Origin: JAIXWP01 sp965247015
GTDB lineage: Bacteria > Bacteroidota > Bacteroidia > Flavobacteriales_D > Sanyastnellaceae
DNA: 64,000 bases
Reading direction: 5' to 3'
Assembly: GCA_965247015.1 (NCBI GenBank)
Contig: CBDFGG010000002.1
Span: forward strand, 124,001-188,000
Below the pieces are notes generated by a model. It saw only the letters and a list, made by a program, of their open reading frames with translations, ran no database searches and was not told where the DNA came from. Made by a program: the position numbers and the translations under genes. Positions 35,125 to 42,458 of this stretch are shown piece after piece (position 1 is the first letter of the stretch; every line of letters begins with the position of its first letter).

Positions 35125-35962
35125 CCCTGATTACATAATTAGCCACAATCTTCAAGCCATCGTAATTGATGTATTGAGCATCATCCGAAGGTTGGTGATA
35201 GTCTGAATGCAGCCCCGTTGAAATATTCACACAAGGAATTCCTAACCGAACGTTCGTTCGGGTGTCAATTTGCTCAAGTTTTTCGACTGGATTGTAGTTA
35301 ATTTTTATAGGTAAATATTCGAATATTTTATTATCCGGAAAGTTGTGCGTCAATCGAAGGGTGGGATTCGTCTTATCAAGACGCCCCACCATATCAAAGT
35401 TGATATGTGCCTTGATTTTTCTATATTTTTTCTTATTCGAAATCTCTTGAAAGGCCTGTGAACCGTACAATCCAATTTCATGAGCAGAGTAAAATACAAT
35501 AAGATAATTATAATGTTTTGGTAAAAATTTAAGGAGCTCAAAAACGAGTGTTACTCCTGATGCATTATCATCTGCACCGTTATGAACTTCTATCTTACCA
35601 GGAGCTTTAGAAAGGGCTCCGCCCATACCAATGTGATCATAATGAGCACTGATGATAATGGTCTGATCTTTTTTATTATTGATAAAAAAATAACCATTGC
35701 TGCACTGCATAGAGTCATTCTCACTAATGGGAGCAAAGAATAATTGTCTTTTTAACTTGATTTTACCATGAGATCGAAGTTCTTTCGAAATGAAATCCAA
35801 GCTTTTTTTCTCAAAACTACTTCCTGCTTTTCTGCCTTGAAGACTATCGTGCGCAAGCGTTTGCAGTAGATGTTTCGAGTCTTCTGTTGTCCATGAAAAA
35901 TCCTGCGCAAACAAATGATTTGCTTGTACAACTATAAAAATGAAAAAGAGAATTAAGCGCAT
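35108..35962 (-). CDS. M28-family zinc peptidase (exported)
   Basis: 284 residues with a signal peptide (LILFFIFIVVQANHLFAQ). Metal ligands of the M28 fold are visible: SAHYDHIGMGG, the bridging aspartate in NGADDNASG, and the catalytic glutamate in YSAHEIGLYGS. Family members are aminopeptidases or glutaminyl-cyclase-like enzymes, dependent on two zinc ions. Being exported, it likely trims peptides in the periplasm or outside. It has a TTTCTTTG box four bases before its ATG and a terminator for the upstream collagen-like gene overlapping that box. Its 3' end overlaps the TPR gene by 17 bp. Confidence 0.85.
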   Translation of the reverse strand: MRLILFFIFIVVQANHLFAQDFSWTTEDSKHLLQTLAHDSLQGRKAGSSFEKKSLDFISKELRSHGKIKLKRQLFFAPISENDSMQCSNGYFFINNKKDQTIIISAHYDHIGMGGALSKAPGKIEVHNGADDNASGVTLVFELLKFLPKHYNYLIVFYSAHEIGLYGSQAFQEISNKKKYRKIKAHINFDMVGRLDKTNPTLRLTHNFPDNKIFEYLPIKINYNPVEKLEQIDTRTNVRLGIPCVNISTGLHSDYHQPSDDAQYINYDGLKIVANYVIRVIETI

Positions 35963-35966
35963 GGTG

Positions 35967-35974
35967 CAAAGAAA
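35967..35974 (-). promoter_or_regulatory. -7-like box TTTCTTTG, possibly leaderless
   Basis: One base from TAnnTTTG on the minus strand; four bases separate it from the ATG at 35962. It overlaps the T-tract of the upstream terminator. Confidence 0.35.
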
Positions 35975-36002
35975 AAAGAAAAGACGTCCGAAGACGTCTT
36001 TT
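35971..36002 (-). terminator. Terminator of the collagen-like operon
   Basis: A 10-bp perfect stem AAAAGACGTC/GACGTCTTTT, tetraloop TTCG on the transcribed strand, followed on the minus strand by TTCTTTTTT. Confidence 0.85.
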
Positions 36003-36028
36003 CCATGGTTCTAATATTTTTTAATTGA

Positions 36029-38248
36029 TTACTTCTTTGCAGGAGCATTCAAATGTGCCGGAATTGTACCGAACTGGATTGCACTACCATCCCACCACAT
36101 ACCTAGTGCAGCACCATCATGGTTGCTGTCCGAGTATAATACTTGTGAAACGTTGCGATCGAAGTCTGGTGCAGAAACCATTGCAGTAGCAGCATCAACA
36201 ATAGAGTTGTCGATTCTGTTACCCACAGCGATCCAAGAAATAGTTACGTTGCTAGAACCGTTGCCCATTTCTTTTACATAAAATCCTTTCTTAGAAACAG
36301 ACTGAACGTATACACCATTACACTCGCCATTTGCAGATACTGTCACCACTGGATTTTCTCCAAGTAATGCCGCATATTTACCATCAAATGCGATGAATGT
36401 AGTTCCGTTATTCAATGTAGCATTGCCTTTTGCATATAGTGTCGCCTCCATGCTTGTTACTGCATATACTGGAGTAACGGTGCCATTGTTAGAAACAAGT
36501 TCTACGTTTTTACCTACAGTGTAAGTGTTACCTTGGTTGTAAGTAGCGAAAAGACTTCCAGAATTCAACTGTCCGATAGTGGTACCTTTTGAAAAGCTAC
36601 CTACAAAGTCACCAAAGAAGCCACCACCAACACCTGCACCACCTGCAGCTGGCAAGAAACCGCCACCTGTAGCGTATGCAGAAGATCCATATACACCATA
36701 GTTTAGAAGACCTGAGCTACGGTATCCGAGTGAGCCCCAGAAAGTGCCATTTACATCAGCACCCATAACTCCTCCACAACGAGAGTAGTCGTTGTAGTTC
36801 CAGCCTCCGACGCCCCAAGTATAAACATCGCCCCAGAAGTTAAAACCAGCGGTAGCCGAGTTACCATTGATTTGTGCGTAGCCTGTTCCGTCATTTTGGG
36901 AGTCACGCGTTCTGTATCCATATAAAGAGTGCTGGCCGTCACCATTTGCTGTCAACTGTTGTCTATACACATACAATTGATATATCAGGGATGGAAAAGC
37001 ATTGATGGCAGTGCTTATTCCATTATCTTGAAAAACAGAGTTGCCGAGAGTAGAGCCAGTACTAGTCCACTTAGGTAGATAGTTATTTGTTCCATTTCCA
37101 GTAACTCCATTACTAGCTGTTGAAACGTTTCCTGATGCATCTGCTACAAGCACGCGTGTTCCAGAGCCTGCGGCAGATCCAATGGTTAGATTGTTTGTTG
37201 TCAATCGTGTTGCAGCATTGTTCCATGTCAAACTTGAAGATCCAGCTGCCGCACCAGCATTATTGAAAATAACTTGCGTGTCGCTTCCGCCTACTGGGCC
37301 CTCTGGGCCTTGTGGGCCAGTAGCACCAGTCAAACCTACTGGACCTTGAGGTCCTGTTGCTCCAGTTGCACCTACTGGACCTTGTGGTCCCGTTGCGCCT
37401 TGTGGACCTGTTGCGCCCGTTGCACCGGTAGCACCTGTCAATCCTATTGGACCTGCAGGGCCTTGTGGGCCTGTTGCACCAGCTGGACCTGTCGCACCCG
37501 TCAAGCCTGTTGCGCCAGCTGGACCTGTTGCACCCGTTGCTCCTACTGGACCTGCAGGACCTTGTGGACCTGTCGCACCGGTCAATCCAATCGGACCCGC
37601 TGGACCCGCTGGGCCTGTTGCTCCAGTAGCACCAGTTGCGCCTGTCATTCCCATTGGACCTTGTGGGCCAGCCTCACCTTGTGGGCCAGTTGCCCCCATC
37701 ATTCCCATTGCGCCCATTGGTCCTTGTGGACCAACTTCGCCTTGCGGTCCTTGTGGACCCGCTTCACCTTGTGGTCCTGGTGCACCCGCTGGTCCTTCAG
37801 GGCCTTGCGGTCCAGCTTCACCTTGTGGTCCAGCAACACCACCATTCAACGCATACAATGCGAATGGAACACTCAATAATTCTTGTGTGCCTGTAATGGT
37901 ATAGTTTGTTCCACCAGTTACATCGGTTTCTGTTTTGATGAAATAAGGACCGTTTTCCCAGTCGATATTAGCAAAAACACCAGATGTCACGTTACCGGTT
38001 CCGATTTGCAATGAAACGAGTCCATTTGCATTGGTACCAACTGTGTGATTTTCGGTATAAACTGCATTTCCATTTTCTGAGCCTTGTAAAATGCTGATTT
38101 GCATTCCGACATTTGAGCTCGTTACTAGATCGTTTGAAGCGTTTCTAACGACAGCTTGAAAACTCATTTTTTGTGGTGATTGCGCATAGCTGAGAGCAGC
38201 CATGAATAGGGCAATCACAGTTAGAAGTGATTTGGTAAAAATTCTCAT
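36029..38248 (-). CDS. Secreted collagen-like protein
   Basis: 739 residues. Signal peptide (1-22, ending ALSYAQ), then an N-terminal module seen in many Bacteroidota tail-like or collagen-like exoproteins (KMSFQAVVRNASNDLV ... LVSLQIGTGNV). Residues 140-319 are 60 uninterrupted Gly-X-Y triplets, dominated by GATG, GPQG and GPAG forms, which should fold as a collagen triple helix. Residues 320-739 are a glycine- and asparagine-rich C-terminal region, likely the trimeric head. There is no evident T9SS YPNP domain. It is 11 bp downstream of a T9SS-sorted gene, so both share a transcript and probably a surface structure. Confidence 0.88.
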   Translation of the reverse strand: MRIFTKSLLTVIALFMAALSYAQSPQKMSFQAVVRNASNDLVTSSNVGMQISILQGSENGNAVYTENHTVGTNANGLVSLQIGTGNVTSGVFANIDWENGPYFIKTETDVTGGTNYTITGTQELLSVPFALYALNGGVAGPQGEAGPQGPEGPAGAPGPQGEAGPQGPQGEVGPQGPMGAMGMMGATGPQGEAGPQGPMGMTGATGATGATGPAGPAGPIGLTGATGPQGPAGPVGATGATGPAGATGLTGATGPAGATGPQGPAGPIGLTGATGATGATGPQGATGPQGPVGATGATGPQGPVGLTGATGPQGPEGPVGGSDTQVIFNNAGAAAGSSSLTWNNAATRLTTNNLTIGSAAGSGTRVLVADASGNVSTASNGVTGNGTNNYLPKWTSTGSTLGNSVFQDNGISTAINAFPSLIYQLYVYRQQLTANGDGQHSLYGYRTRDSQNDGTGYAQINGNSATAGFNFWGDVYTWGVGGWNYNDYSRCGGVMGADVNGTFWGSLGYRSSGLLNYGVYGSSAYATGGGFLPAAGGAGVGGGFFGDFVGSFSKGTTIGQLNSGSLFATYNQGNTYTVGKNVELVSNNGTVTPVYAVTSMEATLYAKGNATLNNGTTFIAFDGKYAALLGENPVVTVSANGECNGVYVQSVSKKGFYVKEMGNGSSNVTISWIAVGNRIDNSIVDAATAMVSAPDFDRNVSQVLYSDSNHDGAALGMWWDGSAIQFGTIPAHLNAPAKK
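37292..37831 (-). repeat. Gly-X-Y collagen-like coding repeat
   Basis: 540 bp encoding 60 consecutive triplets. The codons are near-repetitive (GGT/GGA-CCA-CAA, GGT-GCA-ACA), so the DNA is a degenerate 9-bp tandem that could expand or contract by recombination. A 201-residue opposite-strand frame here is only its shadow. Confidence 0.92.
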
Positions 38249-38259
38249 GATAGTTAGTT

Positions 38260-38745
38260 TTAGTGTGTTTTAATTACTTTGATAGCATTCGTCTCAACTC
38301 CAGATTTGTTGTACAACTTCAGATAGTACATACCATTGGACAAATCACTTAGATTAATTTGAGTTTGCGCTGCACGAATAGTTTCTGCTCTTACAAGCTG
38401 ACCTAATGCATCAAACATGCGTAGACTTAAATCACCATTGTGATCTGCAATGTTGAGTTGAATAAACTTTGAAGCAGGGTTAGGAAATACGCTGATGTCA
38501 TACGTTCCTCCCCATTCTTCAACTCCAATAATTTCGAATAATTCATAGGGTTGTTGAACTCCCCATGTGAGTACGCCGTCATTAGAAGAACTGAAGCTGT
38601 AATCGATTTGGCCAACGGAATAGCTTACGCTACCGCCACCTCCAGAGGCATCGCCTCCAGCACTTAAACTTGCGCTTTGAGAAAACGCAGCATGCGAAGT
38701 GCCGAGCACCGTCGCACACAAAACGAGTTTGTGGATATAATTCAT
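38260..38745 (-). CDS. T9SS-sorted secreted protein
   Basis: 161 residues. Signal peptide (CATVLGTSHAAFSQ), a short glycine/serine segment (ASLSAGGDASGGGG) with SYSVGQIDYSF, then from about residue 83 a classic type A sorting domain: ISVFPNPASKFIQL, LRMFDALGQLV, and LSNGMYYLKLYN. The cargo is thus only about 60 residues. It is first gene of the operon with the collagen-like protein and is probably surface-attached. The N-terminal segment recurs in many short Bacteroidota T9SS substrates; its role is unknown. Confidence 0.85.
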   Translation of the reverse strand: MNYIHKLVLCATVLGTSHAAFSQSASLSAGGDASGGGGSVSYSVGQIDYSFSSSNDGVLTWGVQQPYELFEIIGVEEWGGTYDISVFPNPASKFIQLNIADHNGDLSLRMFDALGQLVRAETIRAAQTQINLSDLSNGMYYLKLYNKSGVETNAIKVIKTH

Positions 38746-38835
38746 TAGTTAAAGTTTAGAACCAGTGGAAATGTAATCATTCTGAAATATCTCACAACTG
38801 TTTTTTTCAACTGTGCAAACAGTCCATTGTTAATT

Positions 38836-38843
38836 TATCTTTG
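38836..38843 (+). promoter_or_regulatory. -7 box TATCTTTG for lptB, probably leaderless
   Basis: Exact consensus with only ACCC before ATG 38848. A start site at the usual distance would coincide with the start codon. Confidence 0.5.
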
Positions 38844-38847
38844 ACCC

Positions 38848-39585
38848 ATGCAATTAAGAGCAGAGAATATTGTAAAACGTTACGGTCCGCGCACCGTAGT
38901 AAAGGGTGTTTCATTTGATGTGAATCAAGGAGAGATTGTGGGGTTGCTTGGACCAAATGGAGCTGGAAAGACTACAAGCTTTTATATGGTTGTAGGATTA
39001 ATCAAACCTAATGAAGGTGCGATAACATTGAATGGCCAAGTGATAACAGAAGAGCCCATGTATCGCAGAGCACAGCTTGGTGTGGGATATCTGCCTCAAG
39101 AAGCATCTGTATTTCGCACACTTTCTGTAGAAGATAATATCAAGGCTGTTCTTGAAATGACAAAACTCACGAAAAAAGAACAAGCAATAAAACTAGACAG
39201 CCTTTTAGATGAATTCGGTTTAACTCCGAAAAGAACTTATATCGGAAATCACTTAAGTGGTGGTGAAAGAAGACGTACGGAAATTGCACGAGCTCTCGCA
39301 ACAGATCCCAAGTTTATTTTATTAGATGAACCATTTGCAGGAGTTGACCCCATTGCAGTGGAAGATATTCAGAGAATTGTCGCACAATTGAAATTAAAAA
39401 ATATTGGTATTTTAATTACGGATCACAATGTACAAGAGACTTTGAGCATCACGGATAGAGCTTATTTATTGTACGATGGTGAAATATTAAAGTCAGGAAC
39501 GGCAGAGGAATTAGCGTCAGACGAAGTGGTTCGTAGAGTGTATTTAGGTCAAAATTTTGAGTTGAGAAGAAATAAGATATTCTAA
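38848..39585 (+). CDS. lptB: Lipopolysaccharide export ATPase
   Basis: 245 residues. Walker A is GPNGAGKT (35-42), the signature LSGGERRR, and Walker B FILLDEPFAGVDP, with the switch in LITDHNVQETL. The close match to LptB signature strings (YLPQEASVFRTLSVEDNI) identifies it among ABC ATPases. With LptF/G it drives LPS from the inner to the outer membrane; these partners are not in the window. It is followed after 41 bp by a histidine kinase gene that has its own -7-like box. Confidence 0.94.
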   Translation: MQLRAENIVKRYGPRTVVKGVSFDVNQGEIVGLLGPNGAGKTTSFYMVVGLIKPNEGAITLNGQVITEEPMYRRAQLGVGYLPQEASVFRTLSVEDNIKAVLEMTKLTKKEQAIKLDSLLDEFGLTPKRTYIGNHLSGGERRRTEIARALATDPKFILLDEPFAGVDPIAVEDIQRIVAQLKLKNIGILITDHNVQETLSITDRAYLLYDGEILKSGTAEELASDEVVRRVYLGQNFELRRNKIF

Positions 39586-39601
39586 TATCATTTCTTTTTA
39601 T

Positions 39602-39609
39602 TATCTTTA
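39602..39609 (+). promoter_or_regulatory. -7-like box TATCTTTA
   Basis: One base from TAnnTTTG, 17 nt before ATG 39627, giving the kinase gene a promoter of its own. Confidence 0.4.
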
Positions 39610-39626
39610 AATAAACCTTACACTGG

Positions 39627-41342
39627 ATGGCCTTTAGAATTGATTATAAAATTGTTTTGGCTTTTGTTGTTACCATCTTCTTATTCGTGGTAATGATTGC
39701 CCTTGCAGTTCACAACAATAAAAGGAATCTATTTCTAAGCGAAAGCATCGAGCGTACTAATTACATGATGAAATATTTGGAAGAGATGAATAATCACTGC
39801 CAAAGTTTCGCAGCTAGTTATCGGGGCTACGCTATTTCTCCCTCGCAAAATTTCAAGGATAAATTTGAATCTAGCAGACGATCTATTGATACCACTAAAG
39901 TAGCTTTATTCAAAATCGCGAAAGAAAATCCAGAATTACAAGACAGTATTTTTGAATTAGTCCTTCATGCTGAATCCATTGTTGATTTTGGGAAACAGGT
40001 TGTAGAAGCAACTAACGCAGAAGACAAACACCAAGCGGTAAGATTAATTTCTGAAGGAATAGGAGATACTCATTTGGAAAAATCTACTGCCATTATTCAC
40101 GAGTTGGAAGAGAAGGGACGCTTCCGCCTTCGTTGGCTAGAGTCTCAACAAAAAGAAAATTCTGAAGCAGCCATCAAGCGAAATAATGCCTATGCTATCG
40201 TTTGTGTTCTTCTTGTAATAACAATTTTTACGCTATTGCAGCGGGATCTGAATAAGCGAAGAGAACTAGAAGAAAAACTACGTTCATTTAATGCAACGCT
40301 GGAGGCTGAGGTCATCAGAAAAACAAAAGAGGTTGGGCAAGTTTTTGAAAGAATATCAGATGGTTATTTTGAGTTGAATGCGGATGGCATTGTCACCAAG
40401 GTGAATCCTCAAGGTGAAGTCATGTTAAATCGAAATCACGATGACATTGTAGGTAAAAGTTATAAGGAATTATATGCAGCCGAAGTAGAATTGCCGGTCC
40501 CGTATCAATTTTCTTCTATAATGGCAGCTCAAGCTAATGTGTTCTATGAGTTTCATGATAAATTGACGAGTAAGACTTTTGAGTTTTATGCCTATCCATT
40601 TCAGAAAGGGATGGCAATATTTCTTCGAGATGTTACTGAGAAAAAACGCTCTCGAGAAGAGCTTATGAAATCAAACGAGAAGTTCAAATTACTCAATGAG
40701 CAATTGCGAAATCTGACAATCTACCTTCAAAAAATTAGGGAGGACGAACGTGCGCACATGGCTCGAGAGATTCACGATGAACTGGGGCAAGTGCTCACAG
40801 GAATTAAACTGGATTTATCATGGATCAAGAATAAAAGCACAGACCTCACAGAGGAATTAAAGACACGATTAGAAGCGGCAACAGAATTAACCACCACAGC
40901 AATTAAAAGTGTAAGAAAAATTGCCACGGATCTGAGACCAGTGGTACTCGATGACTTCGGATTGATTGCAGCTATTGAATGGCATGCTAAACAATTTATG
41001 GAAAGGACCAAAATTAACGTGGTCCTTAATCTGCCTGAAACGGAGTGGAGTTTTCAAAAGGACTTTAGCATTATTGTTTTTCGAATTTGTCAAGAAGCGC
41101 TCACAAACGTAGCTCGCCATGCACATGCTACGGAGGTGCAAATAGCAGTGGTCATCGATAGAGGTGTGCTGCACATGCAAATTGTAGATAATGGTACTGG
41201 TTTCACTGGTGAATCAAAGTCGGGATCACTGGGATTGATTGGAATGAGAGAAAGAGCAGAGTCCCTCGGTGGTACACTTGAGATTAAGAATCTCACCGAT
41301 GGTGGTGTCATGCTAGAACTTAAACTACCTTTCGCTCCATGA
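39627..41342 (+). CDS. Membrane sensor histidine kinase (CHASE3-like, PAS, HisKA_3)
   Basis: 571 residues. Order: membrane helix about 10-30; a helical periplasmic region about 31-185, CHASE3-like by its heptad character; second helix near 188-206; a coiled coil; a PAS domain about 240-345; then the HisKA_3 dimerisation region with phospho-acceptor H383 in AREIHDELGQ, and an HATPase domain (VDNGTGF, GLIGMRERAESLGG) of the NarX type. Its stop overlaps the next response regulator by 4 bp (ATGA), so the two form a cognate pair. Signal unknown. Confidence 0.92.
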   Translation: MAFRIDYKIVLAFVVTIFLFVVMIALAVHNNKRNLFLSESIERTNYMMKYLEEMNNHCQSFAASYRGYAISPSQNFKDKFESSRRSIDTTKVALFKIAKENPELQDSIFELVLHAESIVDFGKQVVEATNAEDKHQAVRLISEGIGDTHLEKSTAIIHELEEKGRFRLRWLESQQKENSEAAIKRNNAYAIVCVLLVITIFTLLQRDLNKRRELEEKLRSFNATLEAEVIRKTKEVGQVFERISDGYFELNADGIVTKVNPQGEVMLNRNHDDIVGKSYKELYAAEVELPVPYQFSSIMAAQANVFYEFHDKLTSKTFEFYAYPFQKGMAIFLRDVTEKKRSREELMKSNEKFKLLNEQLRNLTIYLQKIREDERAHMAREIHDELGQVLTGIKLDLSWIKNKSTDLTEELKTRLEAATELTTTAIKSVRKIATDLRPVVLDDFGLIAAIEWHAKQFMERTKINVVLNLPETEWSFQKDFSIIVFRICQEALTNVARHAHATEVQIAVVIDRGVLHMQIVDNGTGFTGESKSGSLGLIGMRERAESLGGTLEIKNLTDGGVMLELKLPFAP

Positions 41343-41965
41343 AATTTCTAATAGCAGATGATCACTCTCTTGTTAGACATGGCCTCTTGAGAATTATCAA
41401 AGAGAGATGGCCTGATGCAGAAGCTATAGAAGCATCGAAAGACGCTGAAGTCTTTCAAGCTGTGGAAACTCATTCATTAGACTTTATGGTGTTGGATCTT
41501 TCTATGCCCGGTCGTGGTGGACTCGATATCTTAAAACAGTTGAAGTCGAACGGACTAAAATTTCCTGTTCTCATTTTGAGTATGCATCCCGAAGAGCAAT
41601 ATGCAGTGCGGGTATTACGCGCTGGAGCTTCTGGTTTTTTAAATAAAGACTCTGCTCCTGAATTGCTCATCAACGCACTCGAACGCGTTTTAGCAGGAAG
41701 AAAATATGTAAGCGATGCGGTGGCCGAACAACTCGCGTCAGGCACGCAATACGGAAATTCTCAAGCACCACACGAAAATCTTTCGGATCGCGAGTTGGAA
41801 GTATTGCAGCAATTAGCAAAGGGAAAAACAGTTTCTGAAATTGCTTCTGAATTATCTCTAAGTGTGAATACCATCAGTACTTACCGCACACGAATCTTGG
41901 AAAAACTAAGCCTGGAAACTAACGCAGCGCTAACGAGATATGCCATGGATAATGGCTTAGCGTAA
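41339..41965 (+). CDS. NarL/LuxR-type response regulator
   Basis: 208 residues. The receiver domain has acidic residues D7-D8, phosphorylatable D53 (VLDLSMPGRGG) and the switch lysine in LNKDSA. The DNA-binding LuxR helix-turn-helix (LSDRELEVLQQLAKGKT through NTISTYRTRILEKL) occupies the C-terminus. It overlaps the kinase gene by 4 bp and is surely its partner. It would bind DNA as a dimer when phosphorylated; target genes cannot be read from the window. Confidence 0.94.
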   Translation: MKFLIADDHSLVRHGLLRIIKERWPDAEAIEASKDAEVFQAVETHSLDFMVLDLSMPGRGGLDILKQLKSNGLKFPVLILSMHPEEQYAVRVLRAGASGFLNKDSAPELLINALERVLAGRKYVSDAVAEQLASGTQYGNSQAPHENLSDRELEVLQQLAKGKTVSEIASELSLSVNTISTYRTRILEKLSLETNAALTRYAMDNGLA

Positions 41966-42068
41966 TTTTTACACTTTGTAGTACAAACCACTACAAATCA
42001 TTCTTGAATAGCACTATAATTTAATTTGGAAAGGCGATGCTTCTTTGTATCACCAAAATTCCAACACA

Positions 42069-42458
42069 GTGGATACCGATCTAAAACAGATTAATGTACT
42101 TCTGGTCGATGATTCAGTTATCGTTGCTAAACGCATTCACGAAATGCTCAACGAAAACCCGCTCATCGGTTTTGCCGGTTACGCCTTGGATATCCCTTCT
42201 GCACTTCTAGAGATTAACAAGAAAAGACCCGATGTGGTTTTGATTGACATCCATCTCCAGTCTGAAAACGGCTTGGATTTACTCTCTACTCTCCGTGCGG
42301 ACTTCCCTCACATTGTTACCATTATGATCACCAGTCACGGGAATGGTGATTATCGCGACAAGTGCTTAAAACTTGGAGCGCATTATTTTTTAGACAAGGC
42401 TACGGACCTAGATGACCTAGCGTCGATTTTAAGTAAGATTCAAAGATTAATGAAATGA
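42069..42458 (+). CDS. Stand-alone receiver domain (response regulator)
   Basis: 129 residues if started at GTG 42069; a TTG at 42045 would add eight residues and cannot be excluded, as no ATG fits. The receiver fold is complete: VDDS at 13-16, phospho-acceptor D60 in VLIDIHLQSENGLD, and the lysine in FLDKATD. No output domain. Its end overlaps the next gene by 4 bp (ATGA), so it probably controls the SpoIIE-type phosphatase in trans, in place of the usual fused receiver. The cognate kinase could be the one at 39627 or elsewhere. Confidence 0.85.
   Translation: MDTDLKQINVLLVDDSVIVAKRIHEMLNENPLIGFAGYALDIPSALLEINKKRPDVVLIDIHLQSENGLDLLSTLRADFPHIVTIMITSHGNGDYRDKCLKLGAHYFLDKATDLDDLASILSKIQRLMK

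Noticed and set aside
37292..37831. Possible minisatellite or CRISPR in repeated DNA
   Set aside because: The repeats are in frame and encode uninterrupted Gly-X-Y triplets.
37274..37879. 201-residue plus-strand reading frame rich in W, L and C
   Set aside because: It is the complement of the Gly-X-Y repeat of the collagen-like gene; composition is implausible and there is no start signal.
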